Below, piece after piece: positions 18,635-29,571 of a DNA stretch of 62,000 nucleotides. Position numbers and translations under genes: made by a program. Source of the stretch: Mesostigma viride (Eukaryota; Streptophyta; Mesostigmatophyceae; Mesostigmatales; Mesostigmataceae). Numbering within the stretch: the first letter of the stretch is position 1; each line of letters starts with the position of its first letter. The DNA is taken from positions 1 through 62,000 of the forward strand of contig RPFO01001489.1 of assembly GCA_009746045.1 (NCBI GenBank), in the 5' to 3' direction. The notes below the pieces were generated by a model, which was not told the origin of the DNA, searched no databases, and saw nothing but the letters and a program-made list of their open reading frames with translations.

Positions 18635-19573
18635 ACCGTGGCGCGAGGCGGGCACGTCCGCGGGGCCATCGGCAGAGACCAGCACCTGGGATCCCTGGGC
18701 CATCACCGCCAGCTGGTCCACCCATGTGCCAGCGCCACCACCCTGCAGCAGAGATGCAGCCAGGTCAGGTGGACGGCCAGGTGGTCCCCCACCATTGTCT
18801 TGAGCTGAAGCTGCCAGCCGCATGTTGACGTGCACTTGTTCGTCAGAAATCAAACAGTATGTGCGGCTGACGGTGGCCTGGCTGACTTCAGGGAGGGCAT
18901 GGCTAGCAATCTGGTCGTTGGTGACATGGCTGCTTGCACCCTTGGCACTTGGCAGCTCACCCCCTGTCCACTGAGATAACGATGAGGGCTTTTGCAACTG
19001 CTGCTGCCGCTGCTGCTTGGCTCCCTCCGAATCCATGTCCGCGAGCTTTTGTTGTGGCAGCCCCTGCGACAACCCAGGTGGTATGGACAAGGAAGCAGGC
19101 TCGAGGAAATTCCACGCCATGTGCAGCGCCGGCGCGCCACCAGTCGTTACCGTGATATTGATGTGCGAGCCCAGGGCCCAGGTGCCCACACCGGAGTCCG
19201 AAACGCTGTTCCCAAACTCCGACATAGCGACAACGACACTTCCAGGCCTTTCCTTGATTGTTTGCAGCCGTGTCACCAGCGCACCCGCATCCATGTGCAG
19301 AGTGATCGTCACTGCTGCCTCGGTGAGGTTGAGCCTGGGCACCCAATGCTGGCTCCGCTTGCCGACCATCACATCCACCTGGCAGATGTCCCTCAGGCCC
19401 AGGCGATGCACCAGGGCCGACCGCAGTTTAGACGTCTGCCAGAAACTCCTCCTGCGCAAACTGCCCAAGTGCGACAGGCGGAGGCGGAACACCAACTCCA
19501 TCGTCGCGCTGGCTGGGCAGAGGGCGTGGCCCCGCGAGACCACCTCAGAGCAACCTGCCGTGCACGGAACCAC
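18608..19573 (-). CDS. Unrecognised protein exon, possibly of a secreted or surface protein
   Basis: A minus-strand frame of about 320 codons runs from 19573 to a donor (GGG|GTAAGG) whose last exon base is 18608. It has a pattern of SKLRSALVHRLGLRDICQVD, then LTEAAVTITLHMDAGALVTR and SHINITVTTGGAPALH. Helix, then beta strand, then a Thr/Val-rich strand, with N-x-T sites, is typical of extracellular SEA-like or adhesive modules in algae; this resemblance is inference. A Gln-rich linker and a Pro/Gly-rich region follow. The N-terminal exon is probably missing, because no signal peptide is seen at the first Met. Confidence 0.45.
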
Positions 19574-19992
19574 CTAGTACCACCCAAGTGCACCCCCAAC
19601 CAGGTATCACCCCAGGCAACAACTGCGCGTTTGAACTGCTTACGATGTTTTAACAGCATGCTTAATTGTTGTGTGCATGTTTCAATGGCATGGTTTGTCC
19701 CCCCTAGCTGCCAAGTGTTAGCAAATGCTACCGCGGCATGTTGTTACAGCGGTTGGTTGCACAGTTGGCCTCCTTCCGGCCGGCAACCCTGAGTATAACC
19801 ATGAGGCCGGCAAGCCATGGGCAGAGGCGGCCACGATTGCGAAGGCAGAAGGGAGCATACCTGGGAGTGGCTGGCATGGGGATGTGGCTGGCAGGTTGCA
19901 TGTACCCATATGTGCCTGTGCATGATTGTGAGTGCATTCATAAGCATTCAAAATGGGGTTGGATGAGGGGACAGAAGAGAGCTATAAGCATC

Positions 19993-21336
19993 TTAACCCA
20001 TAGTCCGCTAACCCCCCGACCTGTCGGGGGGGGTGACTAATGGTCGAATTTCGCGCCGTGCCGAGAGCGCCGCGCTACTTCTGACGGAGGACAGTTGTCC
20101 GGTGGGTCCGGGAACACTTAGGGACGAAGGTGATGCATAGGTTTGGGGGTAATATCCGCCATAGCCTGGTAATTGTAGGGCTGTAATCATAGGGGGTCAT
20201 GTGACTTAGGCGGGAAATTTTCACTCGCGCGCGCGCCTAACGAGATATGGCTGCCAACGTGCCGTTATCAGGGAAATTTTGCGTCTCGCGGCTAGAAACG
20301 GTTTAGAATGTTGCTCAGAATGATTATGCGTGATTTTCGTAGGTCACGCATGGCCAAACTTGTAGGATTGGGAAAATTCAGGTAGGAAAATACTGCCTTC
20401 TTGGTCGTCAGCGCCAGATGAGTAATCGCTTATCATATTCCATTTTATCCTCGTGGCCGGGCAGTCTGCGCCAGCCCAAGCATCCAGATTGGGTACGGGA
20501 TGTCCGCTGATGCGTTTGCTGGGAATGCGGACGTGCTATAGGTCATCTTTGAACGCAGCATCAACTGGTAATCATAAAGGATGCATGCATGATGCGGCTA
20601 TGGCGACCTATGCCTGTAAAGCAATGGTATGTGTGAGATATGAGGGTCCCGGCCAGTGGAATCCGGGCGGGACGTGAACGAGCCAGGTACGGCAACGTGT
20701 TTGCGTGTCCTTTGCAGCGGAATACGTCTCCCATGCATTATAATTTACGAGCTTATTAGAGCACCTTTCAGCAAGCTTCCATGCCTGCTGTAAAGAGCCG
20801 TATTAGCCCTGAAAGTGACCAGTTTATGGCATTTCTTTGGAGCATATCATTTCGTTAATGCAGGTAGGCAACATGTTTGTATTCCAGCACCTTTGGCAAT
20901 CTTTTATAGCTTGTTATAATGCATTCTTGTATTACATGTCATAGATGGCTGTTTAAGCGCGCGTAACCCACACACGTATATGAGCACCTTAGGAATAATG
21001 GGTTATCCGGGTGGTCTGACCCAAGGAAACCACCATTGGACTATCCAGTAAGCTGTCCAATGTTGGTATTGAGATTCCCTACCCTACCTGGGAAGTTAGC
21101 AGGGGGTAGACTTTTCCTTGGGAAAAAAAGATAGTCTTTTGGCCAAATTTGACTGGAGCCATCATCCAAATGCTTTGATAAACCCGTGGTATTATTGCAT
21201 ACTCGGAAAGCCCATGAAGTGTAGAGACTCCTAGCATCTTGGTTGAGGGTACTTGGAGTTGTGGCCTGTGAGTTATGATTTTTTTATTTTCAGGGGTGTG
21301 AAAGTGCCAAAAAGGGGTCAGCGGACTATGGGTTAA
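19993..21336. mobile_element. Non-autonomous piggyBac-like element with TTAA target duplication
   Basis: TTAA (19993-19996) is followed by CCCATAGTCCGCTAACCCC. At the other end GGGGTCAGCGGACTATGGG (21314-21332) is followed by TTAA (21333-21336). The two 19-base ends are inverted copies with one mismatch. Ends that begin CCC and sit inside duplicated TTAA are the hallmark of the piggyBac superfamily. The 1336-bp interior has no transposase-like frame, so the copy is non-autonomous. Confidence 0.7.
20012..20031. other. GC-rich perfect hairpin at the left end of the piggyBac-like element
   Basis: CCCCCCGAC (20012-20020) is followed after two bases by GTCGGGGGG (20023-20031), a 9-bp perfect palindrome directly inside the left terminal repeat. 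It may be a subterminal feature of the element. Confidence 0.6.
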
Positions 21337-21536
21337 AGTCTTTCGGTCTAAGCACCAAGAATGGTAAAGGGGGCAGGGAGGGAACGCTGGGGAGGGGATT
21401 GACTCAGGGAGGAAGGGGGAAGACACATACTTTCAAGTGAGTGGATACATTTAGGCTTGAATGATTGTATGTTTGAATTTTTGTACATACGAACTGCTAT
21501 GTGTGCATGACAAAGAGAATATGTATGCAGGTAAGC

Positions 21537-22300
21537 GGGTAGACAGGTAGTAGGTAAGTAGGTAGACAGGTAGGTAGGTGTGTGTGTGGGGGGGGTGGGG
21601 GTGGGGGGGGTGGGGGGGTGGGGGCGGGCGGGCGGGCGGGCGGGTGCGTGGGTGCGTGAGTGGGTGGGTGGGTGGGTGGGTGGGTGGGTGGGTGGGTGGG
21701 TGGGTGGGTGGGTGGGTGGGTGGGTGGTGGGTGGGTGGGTGGGTGGGTGGGTGGGTGGGTGGGTGGGTGGGTGGGTGGGTGGGTGGGTGGGTGGGTGTGG
21801 GTGGGTGGGTGGTGGGTGGGTGGGTGGGTGGGTGGGTGGTGGGTGGGTGGGTGGGTGGGTGGGTGGGTGGGTGGGTGGGTGGGTGGGTGGGTGGGTGGGT
21901 GGGTGGGTGGGTGGGTGGGTGGGTGGGTGGGCGGGCGGCGGGCGGCGGGCGGGCGGGCGGGTGCGTGGGTGCGTGAGTGGGTGGGTGGGTGGGTGGGTGG
22001 GTGGGTGGGTGAGTGGGCGGGCGGCGGCGGGCGGGCGGGCGGGGGGCGGGCGGCGGGCGGGCGGCGGGCGGGCGGGCGGGCGGGCGGCGGGCGGGCGGGC
22101 GGGCGGGCGGGCGGGCGGGCGGGCGGCGGGCGGGCGGGCGGCGGGCGGGCGGGCGGGCGGGCGGGCGGGCGGCGGGCGGGCGGTTGGTTGGTTGGGTGGG
22201 TGGGTTGGTGGGTGGGTGGGTGGGTGGGTGGGTGGGTGGGTGTCTTCTTGTCTGTCTGTTCTTGTGAATGTCTCTGTGTGAGTGGGTGGGTGGGTGGGAT
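21537..22300. repeat. GGGT / GGGC minisatellite
   Basis: About 700 bases are GTGGGTGGGTGGG-type repeats with two blocks of GGGC/GGCG units (about 21,930-21,960 and 22,015-22,185). All frames through this stretch are low-complexity and not genes. Runs of GGG at regular spacing could form G-quadruplexes. Confidence 0.9.
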
Positions 22301-22985
22301 GGGGGAGGTTGGGGAGTGGGGTATGATTATGGGGTAAGGGAGGGACTGACGGCAACGGGTGGCAGCAGGGTTGTGTTGGCTAGACGAGGAAAGGATGGCG
22401 AGCCGTACGGGATGAAGCCCGGGCAACCAGAACCATGCCGTGGCGCGCCAGTCAGGAAACCAGCACACAACCATCACACAGCCTCATCAGCACAGTGCCC
22501 AGACTTGTTCCGGGAACACTATACACCTTTATGGCGAACTGATATGGCAAGCTGAGCACTAGGCCGTGCAGGCATGCATCGAATCAGGGGGGCGCCGTGT
22601 CGAGAGCACGGGTGCCGTGGACAGCTGGTGGCTGTATGGGCATGCGCTAACGCGTGGGCAAATGTTGCGCAGGGAGTAACGCGTGGGGGAGTGGGAGAGC
22701 AGGGACGGATGTGCCCAATTCAACCCGATGGGGCCCAATGATGCCCAATGTTGGCTGGCTAGTCGGTGCGAGTGCAAGTATCGAATGCTACCAGGGATTA
22801 AGCTTAGAGATCCACTTCACACAAATTATCCCAAGTACCGAGATGCCACCCTGGCAAACTCCCTGGCAGCCACACCCACACCCACAAATAAAAGACACCC
22901 ACAAAGGCCACCACAGCCACGCCCGCTGTCAAGCCACCCCCTGCTCCACTGTGCCAGCACCAACCCACTTTTGTGTGCCAGCACC

Positions 22986-23177
22986 AACTTCAGCACTGTA
23001 TCCTGGAAGCTCTGGGGGAATGCTGACTCTGGGGGAATGCTGACTCTGGGGGAATGCTGACTCTGGGGGAATGCTGACTCTGGGGGAATGCTGACTCTGG
23101 GGGAATGCTGACTCTGGGGGAATGCTGACTCTGGGGGAATGCTGACTCTGGGGGAATGCTGACTCTGGGGGAATGCT
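22986..23177. repeat. 18-bp minisatellite (GGGGGAATGCTGACTCTG)n
   Basis: About nine near-perfect 18-bp units lie at the 3' end of the fucosyltransferase-like gene. The gene's stop codon falls exactly where the repeats begin. Confidence 0.9.
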
Positions 23178-24858
23178 ACTGGCCCTGGGGCGACAAGGGG
23201 AAAGGGGCGACAAGGGGACTTGGTGACCACAAAGGGAAGACAACAACGGGGCCCAAAGACTGCGTCATTGGCCAGTTGCCCGTTGCATAATACTTTCGAC
23301 TTGCGTGCTGACACGCGCCGAAAATCCATTCCGTGGGATTCGCAACCCACGGCGGTGTGCCTCGTTCCATTATAAGTCCACCATTCACTCTAATGCCACG
23401 CACCTGGGTGGAAATTCTTCTGCACCTCACTGGTCCGCGTCCTGTCGTTGAGCCCGTCCTCTTCGCCGGCACCGCTAATGCTTGCACGCGTTCCTGCTGG
23501 CAGTCGGCGGCGTGGATCGCGCATCGTGCCCCCGTCCTCATGTCCCTCGACAGCCACTCGGCCACGTGTCCGAACCCGCTCCTGCCCATCACCATACACG
23601 TGGACTGTGACATCAGCAGAATCTCTGCGATTGTCAGCATCATGGTGCGCCGCACGTCCCCATCCTTTAGGCTCACTACCGGCCAGACGGCCTTGGCCCT
23701 CGGCAAACGGCCCGCATGAACCGCTGGCCGGCCTGTACTGGCAATCGCAGAGTCTTTGTGCCCCCCCTCCAGCAGCTGTGCCCGCACTACCTGCACCGCC
23801 TGGCTGTTATCCGACGCGATGAAGATGGGGACAGAGTGGGGGTCGAGGGGCTTTGTTTTCCCACGGCCGCGCTTGGGAAAGGGGGGCTGACTAACCAGGT
23901 CTGCAACGCGGGACGCACATGCGGGGTACATGGCCAACCCTTGCTCGAACCCGCGGCATACATAAATTCCCACCCAGTCATCTTGGAACTGCTCATGGGC
24001 ACCTGTGCGTATATGGACGGCCAGCCAGGGGGTCCCATCCCTCGGGATGCCTAGCGCCCTCTTCTGCTGCGCCAGCTCTTGCTCCATCCCCTCGGAGGGA
24101 CGGAATAAGAGGTGCCAGCCCCACGCGAACCGGGGGCCCCTGGGCGCGACCCATGATCGCTGGGAAGCCTCCCTGGACGCCATCAGGGTGGATGCCATGC
24201 GGGAATCTAGGATCTGGTTCCAAATGGGGTGGTTCAGCCGCAGATGCACCACGCGGGTCGTTGCATTTAAAACGTCGGAGATCAAACGGTCAGCGTCAAA
24301 GCCTCTGCGTGACGAGGAGTTTCCGGCCATCATGTAGCTCCGGGGGGGTTGAAAAGCGTTCAGGAAGGTCGACTGAGCCCGCTGATGGTAGTTGGGCAGG
24401 CAGCGGGCGTAACTGTGCCAGTCGATGGCGTTTGGGACAAGTGAGTCCGTAAGCGGGAACTCGCCATGCTGAATGATGAACACGCGCTGCGTCACGACCG
24501 CTAGGTAAAAGGCGCCCATGATGCCCTTGAAGCGGTCCCCGAGGCCGCCGCATTGGCCTGGGATGCAGTGAAAGACCAGAAACTGGACGCCTGCGGGAGT
24601 GTGGCGGGGGTTGGTCATAAATTGAAGTAACGAGGCCTGGTGAAACTTCACATATTCCTTGACGAAGGATGGAATGGGTTCTAGCAGCAAGGTGGGCTGA
24701 ATTCGCGAAGCTCCCTGTTTGTATAAGGCGTCGCATTCCATGCTTCTCCAAGGCCTTGGATTCCTGGCTGGTAACGGTACAGGTAGCCCCGCAATGGACG
24801 CGAAGCGCAACAAGGTCATGGCAACCAAAAGCTTCACAAGCCCGTCGAGTGCCGCCAT
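23176..24858 (-). CDS. Fucosyltransferase-like glycosyltransferase, intronless (560 aa)
   Basis: ATG 24858 opens a single 560-codon exon. Residues 1-24 are hydrophobic (GLVKLLVAMTLLRFASIAG) and fit a signal anchor for a Golgi type II membrane protein. FLVFHCIPGQCGGLGDRFKG at about 93-112 matches the GLGDR donor-site region, and AVHIRTG at about 280-286 matches the HxRxG motif, of the fucosyltransferase superfamily (NodZ, FUT8, plant xyloglucan and protein O-fucosyltransferases). PIFIASDN (about 344-351) and MGRSGFGHVAEWLSRD (about 424-439) fit the later GDP-fucose-binding segments. The acceptor cannot be told. No introns, unlike neighbouring genes. The last about 20 residues (Pro/Leu-rich) run into an 18-bp minisatellite, so the C-terminus may be altered. 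Confidence 0.75.
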   Translation of the reverse strand: MAALDGLVKLLVAMTLLRFASIAGLPVPLPARNPRPWRSMECDALYKQGASRIQPTLLLEPIPSFVKEYVKFHQASLLQFMTNPRHTPAGVQFLVFHCIPGQCGGLGDRFKGIMGAFYLAVVTQRVFIIQHGEFPLTDSLVPNAIDWHSYARCLPNYHQRAQSTFLNAFQPPRSYMMAGNSSSRRGFDADRLISDVLNATTRVVHLRLNHPIWNQILDSRMASTLMASREASQRSWVAPRGPRFAWGWHLLFRPSEGMEQELAQQKRALGIPRDGTPWLAVHIRTGAHEQFQDDWVGIYVCRGFEQGLAMYPACASRVADLVSQPPFPKRGRGKTKPLDPHSVPIFIASDNSQAVQVVRAQLLEGGHKDSAIASTGRPAVHAGRLPRAKAVWPVVSLKDGDVRRTMMLTIAEILLMSQSTCMVMGRSGFGHVAEWLSRDMRTGARCAIHAADCQQERVQALAVPAKRTGSTTGRGPVRCRRISTQVRGIRVNGGLIMERGTPPWVANPTEWIFGACQHASRKYYATGNWPMTQSLGPVVVFPLWSPSPLVAPFPLSPQGQ

Positions 24859-24889
24859 TCATCCCGCCCGCGTTTACTAACAATTAAGG

Positions 24890-27150
24890 AGCATGGAGGT
24901 GCAGGCACGTTTTCAGCTGGCGAGTGGCGCCGGTGACAATGCCCTCATTACAATGCACGGTTAAAAGTTGTCAACAAAACATTTGTCTATCACGTCCTGG
25001 GACGAACAAGAAACCAACGGGCCCGTGTGTCCCTCTGACCTGCGTATCTGATCGCCATGATCACGGCTATTGTTTACTAATTATGCTCGTGCCTGGGAAG
25101 TAGTCCAAATATTCATAGATTGATCCCCGTTGCAGGCGTTGGTGCATCATGTTCGAGTTTTACTGTATCTGATTGAGATTTTCATTGATGAAGCCTGGAT
25201 GAAGTGTAAAGTGTGAACTGATGACCGACTGCACTCACTGCAGTGCGTGGCATGGCACTGTGGCTGTGCCCCATGCCTGTTGTCCATACGCCCTTAGGCC
25301 GTGACCACACGATATAGTCTCAAAAAAAAAAAAATAAGCGAAAAAAATAAGCAATATGCGCGTTTGACTCGAAGTTCAACGGCACGACAATGATGAAGCT
25401 GTAAGCTTAGGGCGTAGGACATACCCCCCCCCCCACACTGACGGAGTTGACTGACTGTGTGGAGTTCGTCATAATACAAGTCATACCCGCGTTAAGTTAC
25501 GATTCTTAAGGTTACGTTCCCGCGTTATGTTACGACGCCGATATTTGGGCGGCGACCGTAACTTAAGCCTGGGTGCCACCGTCACTTAAGGGGACGTGCG
25601 CCGGCCGAATTTTTTTGGCGCCAAAAATTCGCGGGTACCGCCGTCAAGTGAAAAGTGGGTGCACGGTGCGTGCACCCCTTGCGGAAGCGGCCATGGCGAC
25701 TGCGTTTAGGCGAAACTAGCAATGTAAGGCTAGAGAAATGCAAAACAAAATGCTCGAATGTTGAAGACGATGATTTAATGATGTTGGGTTGTGGCGGCAA
25801 GTAGCTGGTTTACAATATCGCTGCTTTCTTTTACTGCCATCGGCATGGGGGGTAAACTGCATTTTTTGGTCGCGCGGAATAAAATAGAATTCGTGATAGC
25901 GGCAGTGAATTCGAAGTTTTGGGCGGCTTTTTGACCTTGAACGGTGCATTAATATCGGTAGCATTGACTTCCAAACCGAACTGGTGCTTTTTGCTACATT
26001 TTCGGCCATTCTCGGTAAGTAATTCTTCAGGCCTGCGCAGTGCATGTCGGAACCTTCCATGGAAGAACGGCCGTTGTTGCGCGCCTGGGCGAGGGATCTG
26101 CGAGGGACAGGTATAGCTTTGTCGCGAATGTTATGTGCTATCAGTTCTTTCTTCTATGAGCTCATCGTTCGAAGTTTTTTTCGTTCTTTTTGGGCAGTTT
26201 CCGCCAGATAGCTCGCCGTTGCTTGCCGTGGTGTTGTCGAATACCTGGCAACTTTAGATTGTTTTCGCTGACGTCGTGGTCAGGGCCGCTTCAGTCGAAG
26301 CCTATATCTTCTCGGGAAGGTTTAAGGCATTCCATAAATCGTGTTCTGGCAAGGATGTTGTGCGTATGGACGCTTCTTGTTGTGTGAGAGTGACGCACCC
26401 TCTCTTCGCGGCGGCATCACAGCGCTCATGCGCTGGAGGGCCGCCGATGGTTTCTTTCCATTTTATCGTGCAGGGGAGGAAGTGTTTTATTGACGATCAT
26501 GTTGGAGATATTGCATTTGTGTGACTGCATGTAGATAGCTGCCACCATTGGTATATTTGAGCTTTCCCTTGATATTGATCATCATGTGAAAAGACTGCAA
26601 TGTGCTGAGCCAACCTTGGTTGACATGGTTGACTGCATGCAAGCTTTGTATGCCATGATCTCCTTGGTTCCTTGCCCTCCATAGTTCCAGTTTGTTGCCC
26701 ATCAGGTAGGGCAGTTCAGGAGTTGTTGCTGTGTTGATTAGCTTGGTTGGCATAAACCTTACACTTAACCTGGGAGAAAAATAGAAAATGCTGGTAAGGC
26801 ATTTTAGTGCCATCATCATTATTGCTGTTCACACGCTTATAAGTCTGGCCATGTTCGAGGGACGGTTAAGGGGTATGAGGTGTGTGGCCACCCCTGTGTA
26901 CTTGATAACATATTCAGCATGTATTTGATGCAAGTTGGATGGCATGTAAAGTGTAATTGTGTTTATACTTGGTTACTGAGTGGTCCTTAGCGCTTGTCAG
27001 GTGGTCGTCTAGGAAACCCATCAGTGCGTGTCACAGTGACCCCCAACCTTGAGCATGTGTCGTCATCAGTGTGTAAGAGTTATTTATGTGTGCTTTTGGT
27101 CATAGATTTGCCGAGTTCTAATCATGAAGTTTACAAGGTAACCTTGGGTT
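24890..27150. other. Gene-free stretch with a GTTACG-rich hairpin
   Basis: I see no supported gene in these 2.2 kb. A nested inverted repeat lies at about 25,491-25,566: outer TTAAGTTACG / CGTAACTTAA, inner GTTACG.CGCCG / CGGCG.CCGTAAC (25529-25562). A run of A12-13 at about 25,322 and a run of C at about 25,424 are simple tracts. Confidence 0.5.
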
Positions 27151-27161
27151 GAGTATAGTGT

Positions 27162-27732
27162 ATGCTCTCTTGGCATGTATGCCTAGCGATCGTGTTGCTA
27201 TGCTTGCGCTTGCAAGGTTGGCCATGCCGAGGGCAGGTAAGGGCAGATGAGGTGCCTAGCCGTTTGCTTATGGGTGTAGACACCTCCCCCGCTGCCCTTG
27301 CACAGCTGGATGAGCTGAGGAAAAAGAGGGAGCGCCAGCAGATGGTGAAACGGACGCTAGAGTTCAAGGCCGGGGCTGCAAAGGCCAAGAGCACAAAGCG
27401 TGGCCACCACTGGGATGATGCCAAGAAGGACAAGCAGCGTGGCCAGCACCCATACAGCAAGGCGGTGTTCTATGGGGGGGGTGGGGGCTGCCTCTGGGGG
27501 GCAGGGTGATGAGGATGAGTGTGACACTGCCCACATTCCTTGCTTGCGCTGCTCTAAGACTGACGCACCCGACGATGACCCCTTCCTGCTGTGCAGCTCA
27601 TCCAGGTGCGAAGGAGGCCTCCATCTGAGCTGCACGATGCCCCTGCTGCCTAGCGTGCCCAAAGGGGCCTGGTTCTGCCCAGTTTGCTGTGGAGAGGACT
27701 GTGACAATGGCAGTGACAGTGACAGTGACTAG
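27162..27732 (+). pseudogene. PHD-finger protein fragment with a frame break at a G8 run
   Basis: The first frame encodes a charged helix (ALAQLDELRKKRERQQMVKR) and a Lys-rich segment up to KQRGQHPYSKAVFYGG. At the run of eight G near 27,473-27,482 coding signal moves to the next frame, which holds a PHD finger: CLRC, then C-x5-C in LLCSSSRCEGG, HLSC, and CPVCC, giving the Cys4-His-Cys3 zinc ligands, with the usual aromatic before the last pair (GAWFCPVC). The protein ends in (SD)n before the stop. PHD fingers read histone tails. The break may be an assembly indel or a real frameshift; upstream exons may be missing. Such fingers also occur at the C-terminus of some transposases. Confidence 0.6.
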
Positions 27733-28640
27733 TACAGCGAGCGTCCAGGTAGCAACCTGCCTCAGTTAATTACTTGCAGACCGCTAATCAGATTGACCTG
27801 TAAATTGGCGGGCGTATTGGTCGATCAATTTTCTATATCTTTGTGGCCTCTAATTCCATGATTTCATGTCACTTTTATGCAATGTCCGGAAAAAAAGGTG
27901 CTTTTGGGGGGGGGGGAATTAATTACTCTCACAATGCACCTCAGATGCTACTTGTGAGTAGCCCAATGTTTTGGCCATGAGCGATTCTACATGGGTATAT
28001 CTCGCTGTCCCAAACGGATGTGTGGATTGGCTGGGGCATACCTAGTCCTAATTAGCGTCTTTTGCTATTTAGAGCGCATTATTGGCGTATATATGGGCGT
28101 AGTACCCTCAACAAGTGCATGGACAACTCACCAAACATGTTATTTTGGACCGTCATATCCGGCCGTGGTCCTCCCCAACAGGTCAATCTGAATATTGTTC
28201 AATGCCGGAGAGAGTTGCACGCAAACGTGATGTCCATGACGTTGGCCGACCACGGCATGCATGCTGGAGTAGTTGTCTCACTTGATAAATTAGATGTGCC
28301 CCCCTTGATACTGAATGTACTGCTCAAGATGACTAAGTTAATTAACAATGGTCCAACAATATTTACTAATTTCCGGCATTTTCTTGGTCAGTAGTTGACG
28401 TGCAATCATGGACCGTAAGTGTTCGCAAAAGAAACATTTGGTAATGTGACATTGCCATTATTGTGATAACAAAGCATCTGCAACCATCAATGGAGCCTTG
28501 TAATTTGGAATTCAGCCCGTACTACCTGCCCTCCCTTCGTGCATACACATGTTCACTTGACAGAGGTGGAAGGGTTTGAAGAGATGCAAACCGAATTGAT
28601 TCCATTTTTGAAAATCGCCACCCCTTTCAACCTGTAAAAT
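27733..28640. other. Gene-free stretch
   Basis: No coding region is supported between the PHD fragment and the ArsC gene. A G11 run lies at about 27,906-27,916. Confidence 0.4.
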
Positions 28641-28649
28641 TGTTGCCTT

Positions 28650-29066
28650 CTACTTATCGAGAAGTTGAAGCACACTTTCCGGGGGCCGGCCAATAACGGC
28701 CTTGTCCCCGCGACATGCGACTGGCCGCTCCATAAGCACTGGGTGGATGACCAGCGCGTTTATGATTTCTTCGGTACTAGAAGTGCATGAGAGGCCAAGG
28801 TCCTCGTACTCCGGTTCACTAGGTCGGAGCAACGCGTGCGCAGGGGTTCCTCCAGTAGCTTCCAGCTTTTGCAGCAGAGCCCTTATTTCGGGAGCCGTTA
28901 AACGCTTTTCGAGATACTCGACGACGTCCACGTGCGCACCCAGTTCGCGAAGTAGTGACAACGCCAGCCGGCTTTTGCTACACTTAGGGTTGTGGTACAG
29001 GGTAATCTCGGCCATTCTTTCAAGGCCGCCTACTTCTAATCCGGCGGCTATAGCGCCACGGACCAA
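28650..29066 (-). CDS. arsC: ArsC-family arsenate reductase (glutaredoxin-fold), intronless
   Basis: The family start is probably Met at 29015 (MAEITLYHNPKCSKSR); an in-frame Met at 29066 would add 17 residues. The N-terminal YHNPKCSKSR holds the catalytic Cys of glutaredoxin-type arsenate reductases, which reduce arsenate to arsenite using glutathione/glutaredoxin. The family's C-terminal signature is present: HPVLMERPVACRGDKAVIGRPPESVLQLL, here quoted in part (HPVLMERPV; GDKAVIGRPPESV). The length (about 121-138 aa) fits. The gene has no intron and looks bacterial in type, unlike its intron-rich neighbours, so transfer from bacteria or an old organelle origin is possible. Related Spx/YffB-like proteins share the fold, but the RP..RGDKA..GRPPE end fits ArsC best. 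Confidence 0.85.
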   Translation of the reverse strand: MVRGAIAAGLEVGGLERMAEITLYHNPKCSKSRLALSLLRELGAHVDVVEYLEKRLTAPEIRALLQKLEATGGTPAHALLRPSEPEYEDLGLSCTSSTEEIINALVIHPVLMERPVACRGDKAVIGRPPESVLQLLDK

Positions 29067-29571
29067 CGGAGGTCACAGAAGATGACCCTGCTTCAAGGGG
29101 ACCGGCGGCCATTGCCACTAGACGCCATGAACTTCACGCGGGAACACGGCGAAAAACTGTAGAACCTTACAAGCACAGCCGGGATAGCCAACGGAGATGC
29201 ATGCACCGGCTTCTCTTCCTCTGCGGCATCGATGGGCCGAAAGCAGGATCAAAAGCAAGCAGAACAAGAAGAAAACAGCATCGCACACATTTCGACGTCA
29301 GCTTCGTAAGCCTGTCAACATGTAGCCTGCACAATATTCTAAAGGCGTCCGCGGATATAAAAATTGTAAATGGAAGGCTACCTTCGTGGGGTGTACCAGC
29401 TGGCGGGGATTATTCGCTGCCGATGTTATTAACGAACTTATTACATGTCGCCTGCATGTCGTCATCCTTTCCCCTATATAAAGCGAGCTTCGTGACCGTT
29501 GGTCCGATAATTAGGGGGAGTACCGCCGATAATTAGGTAGAAAATCGTGGTACAAAAATCAGCCATTGGGG

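Noticed and set aside
21348-22477. Pro/Thr/His-rich and Gly/Trp-rich long open frames
   Set aside because: They arise from the GGGT/GGGC minisatellite in all frames.
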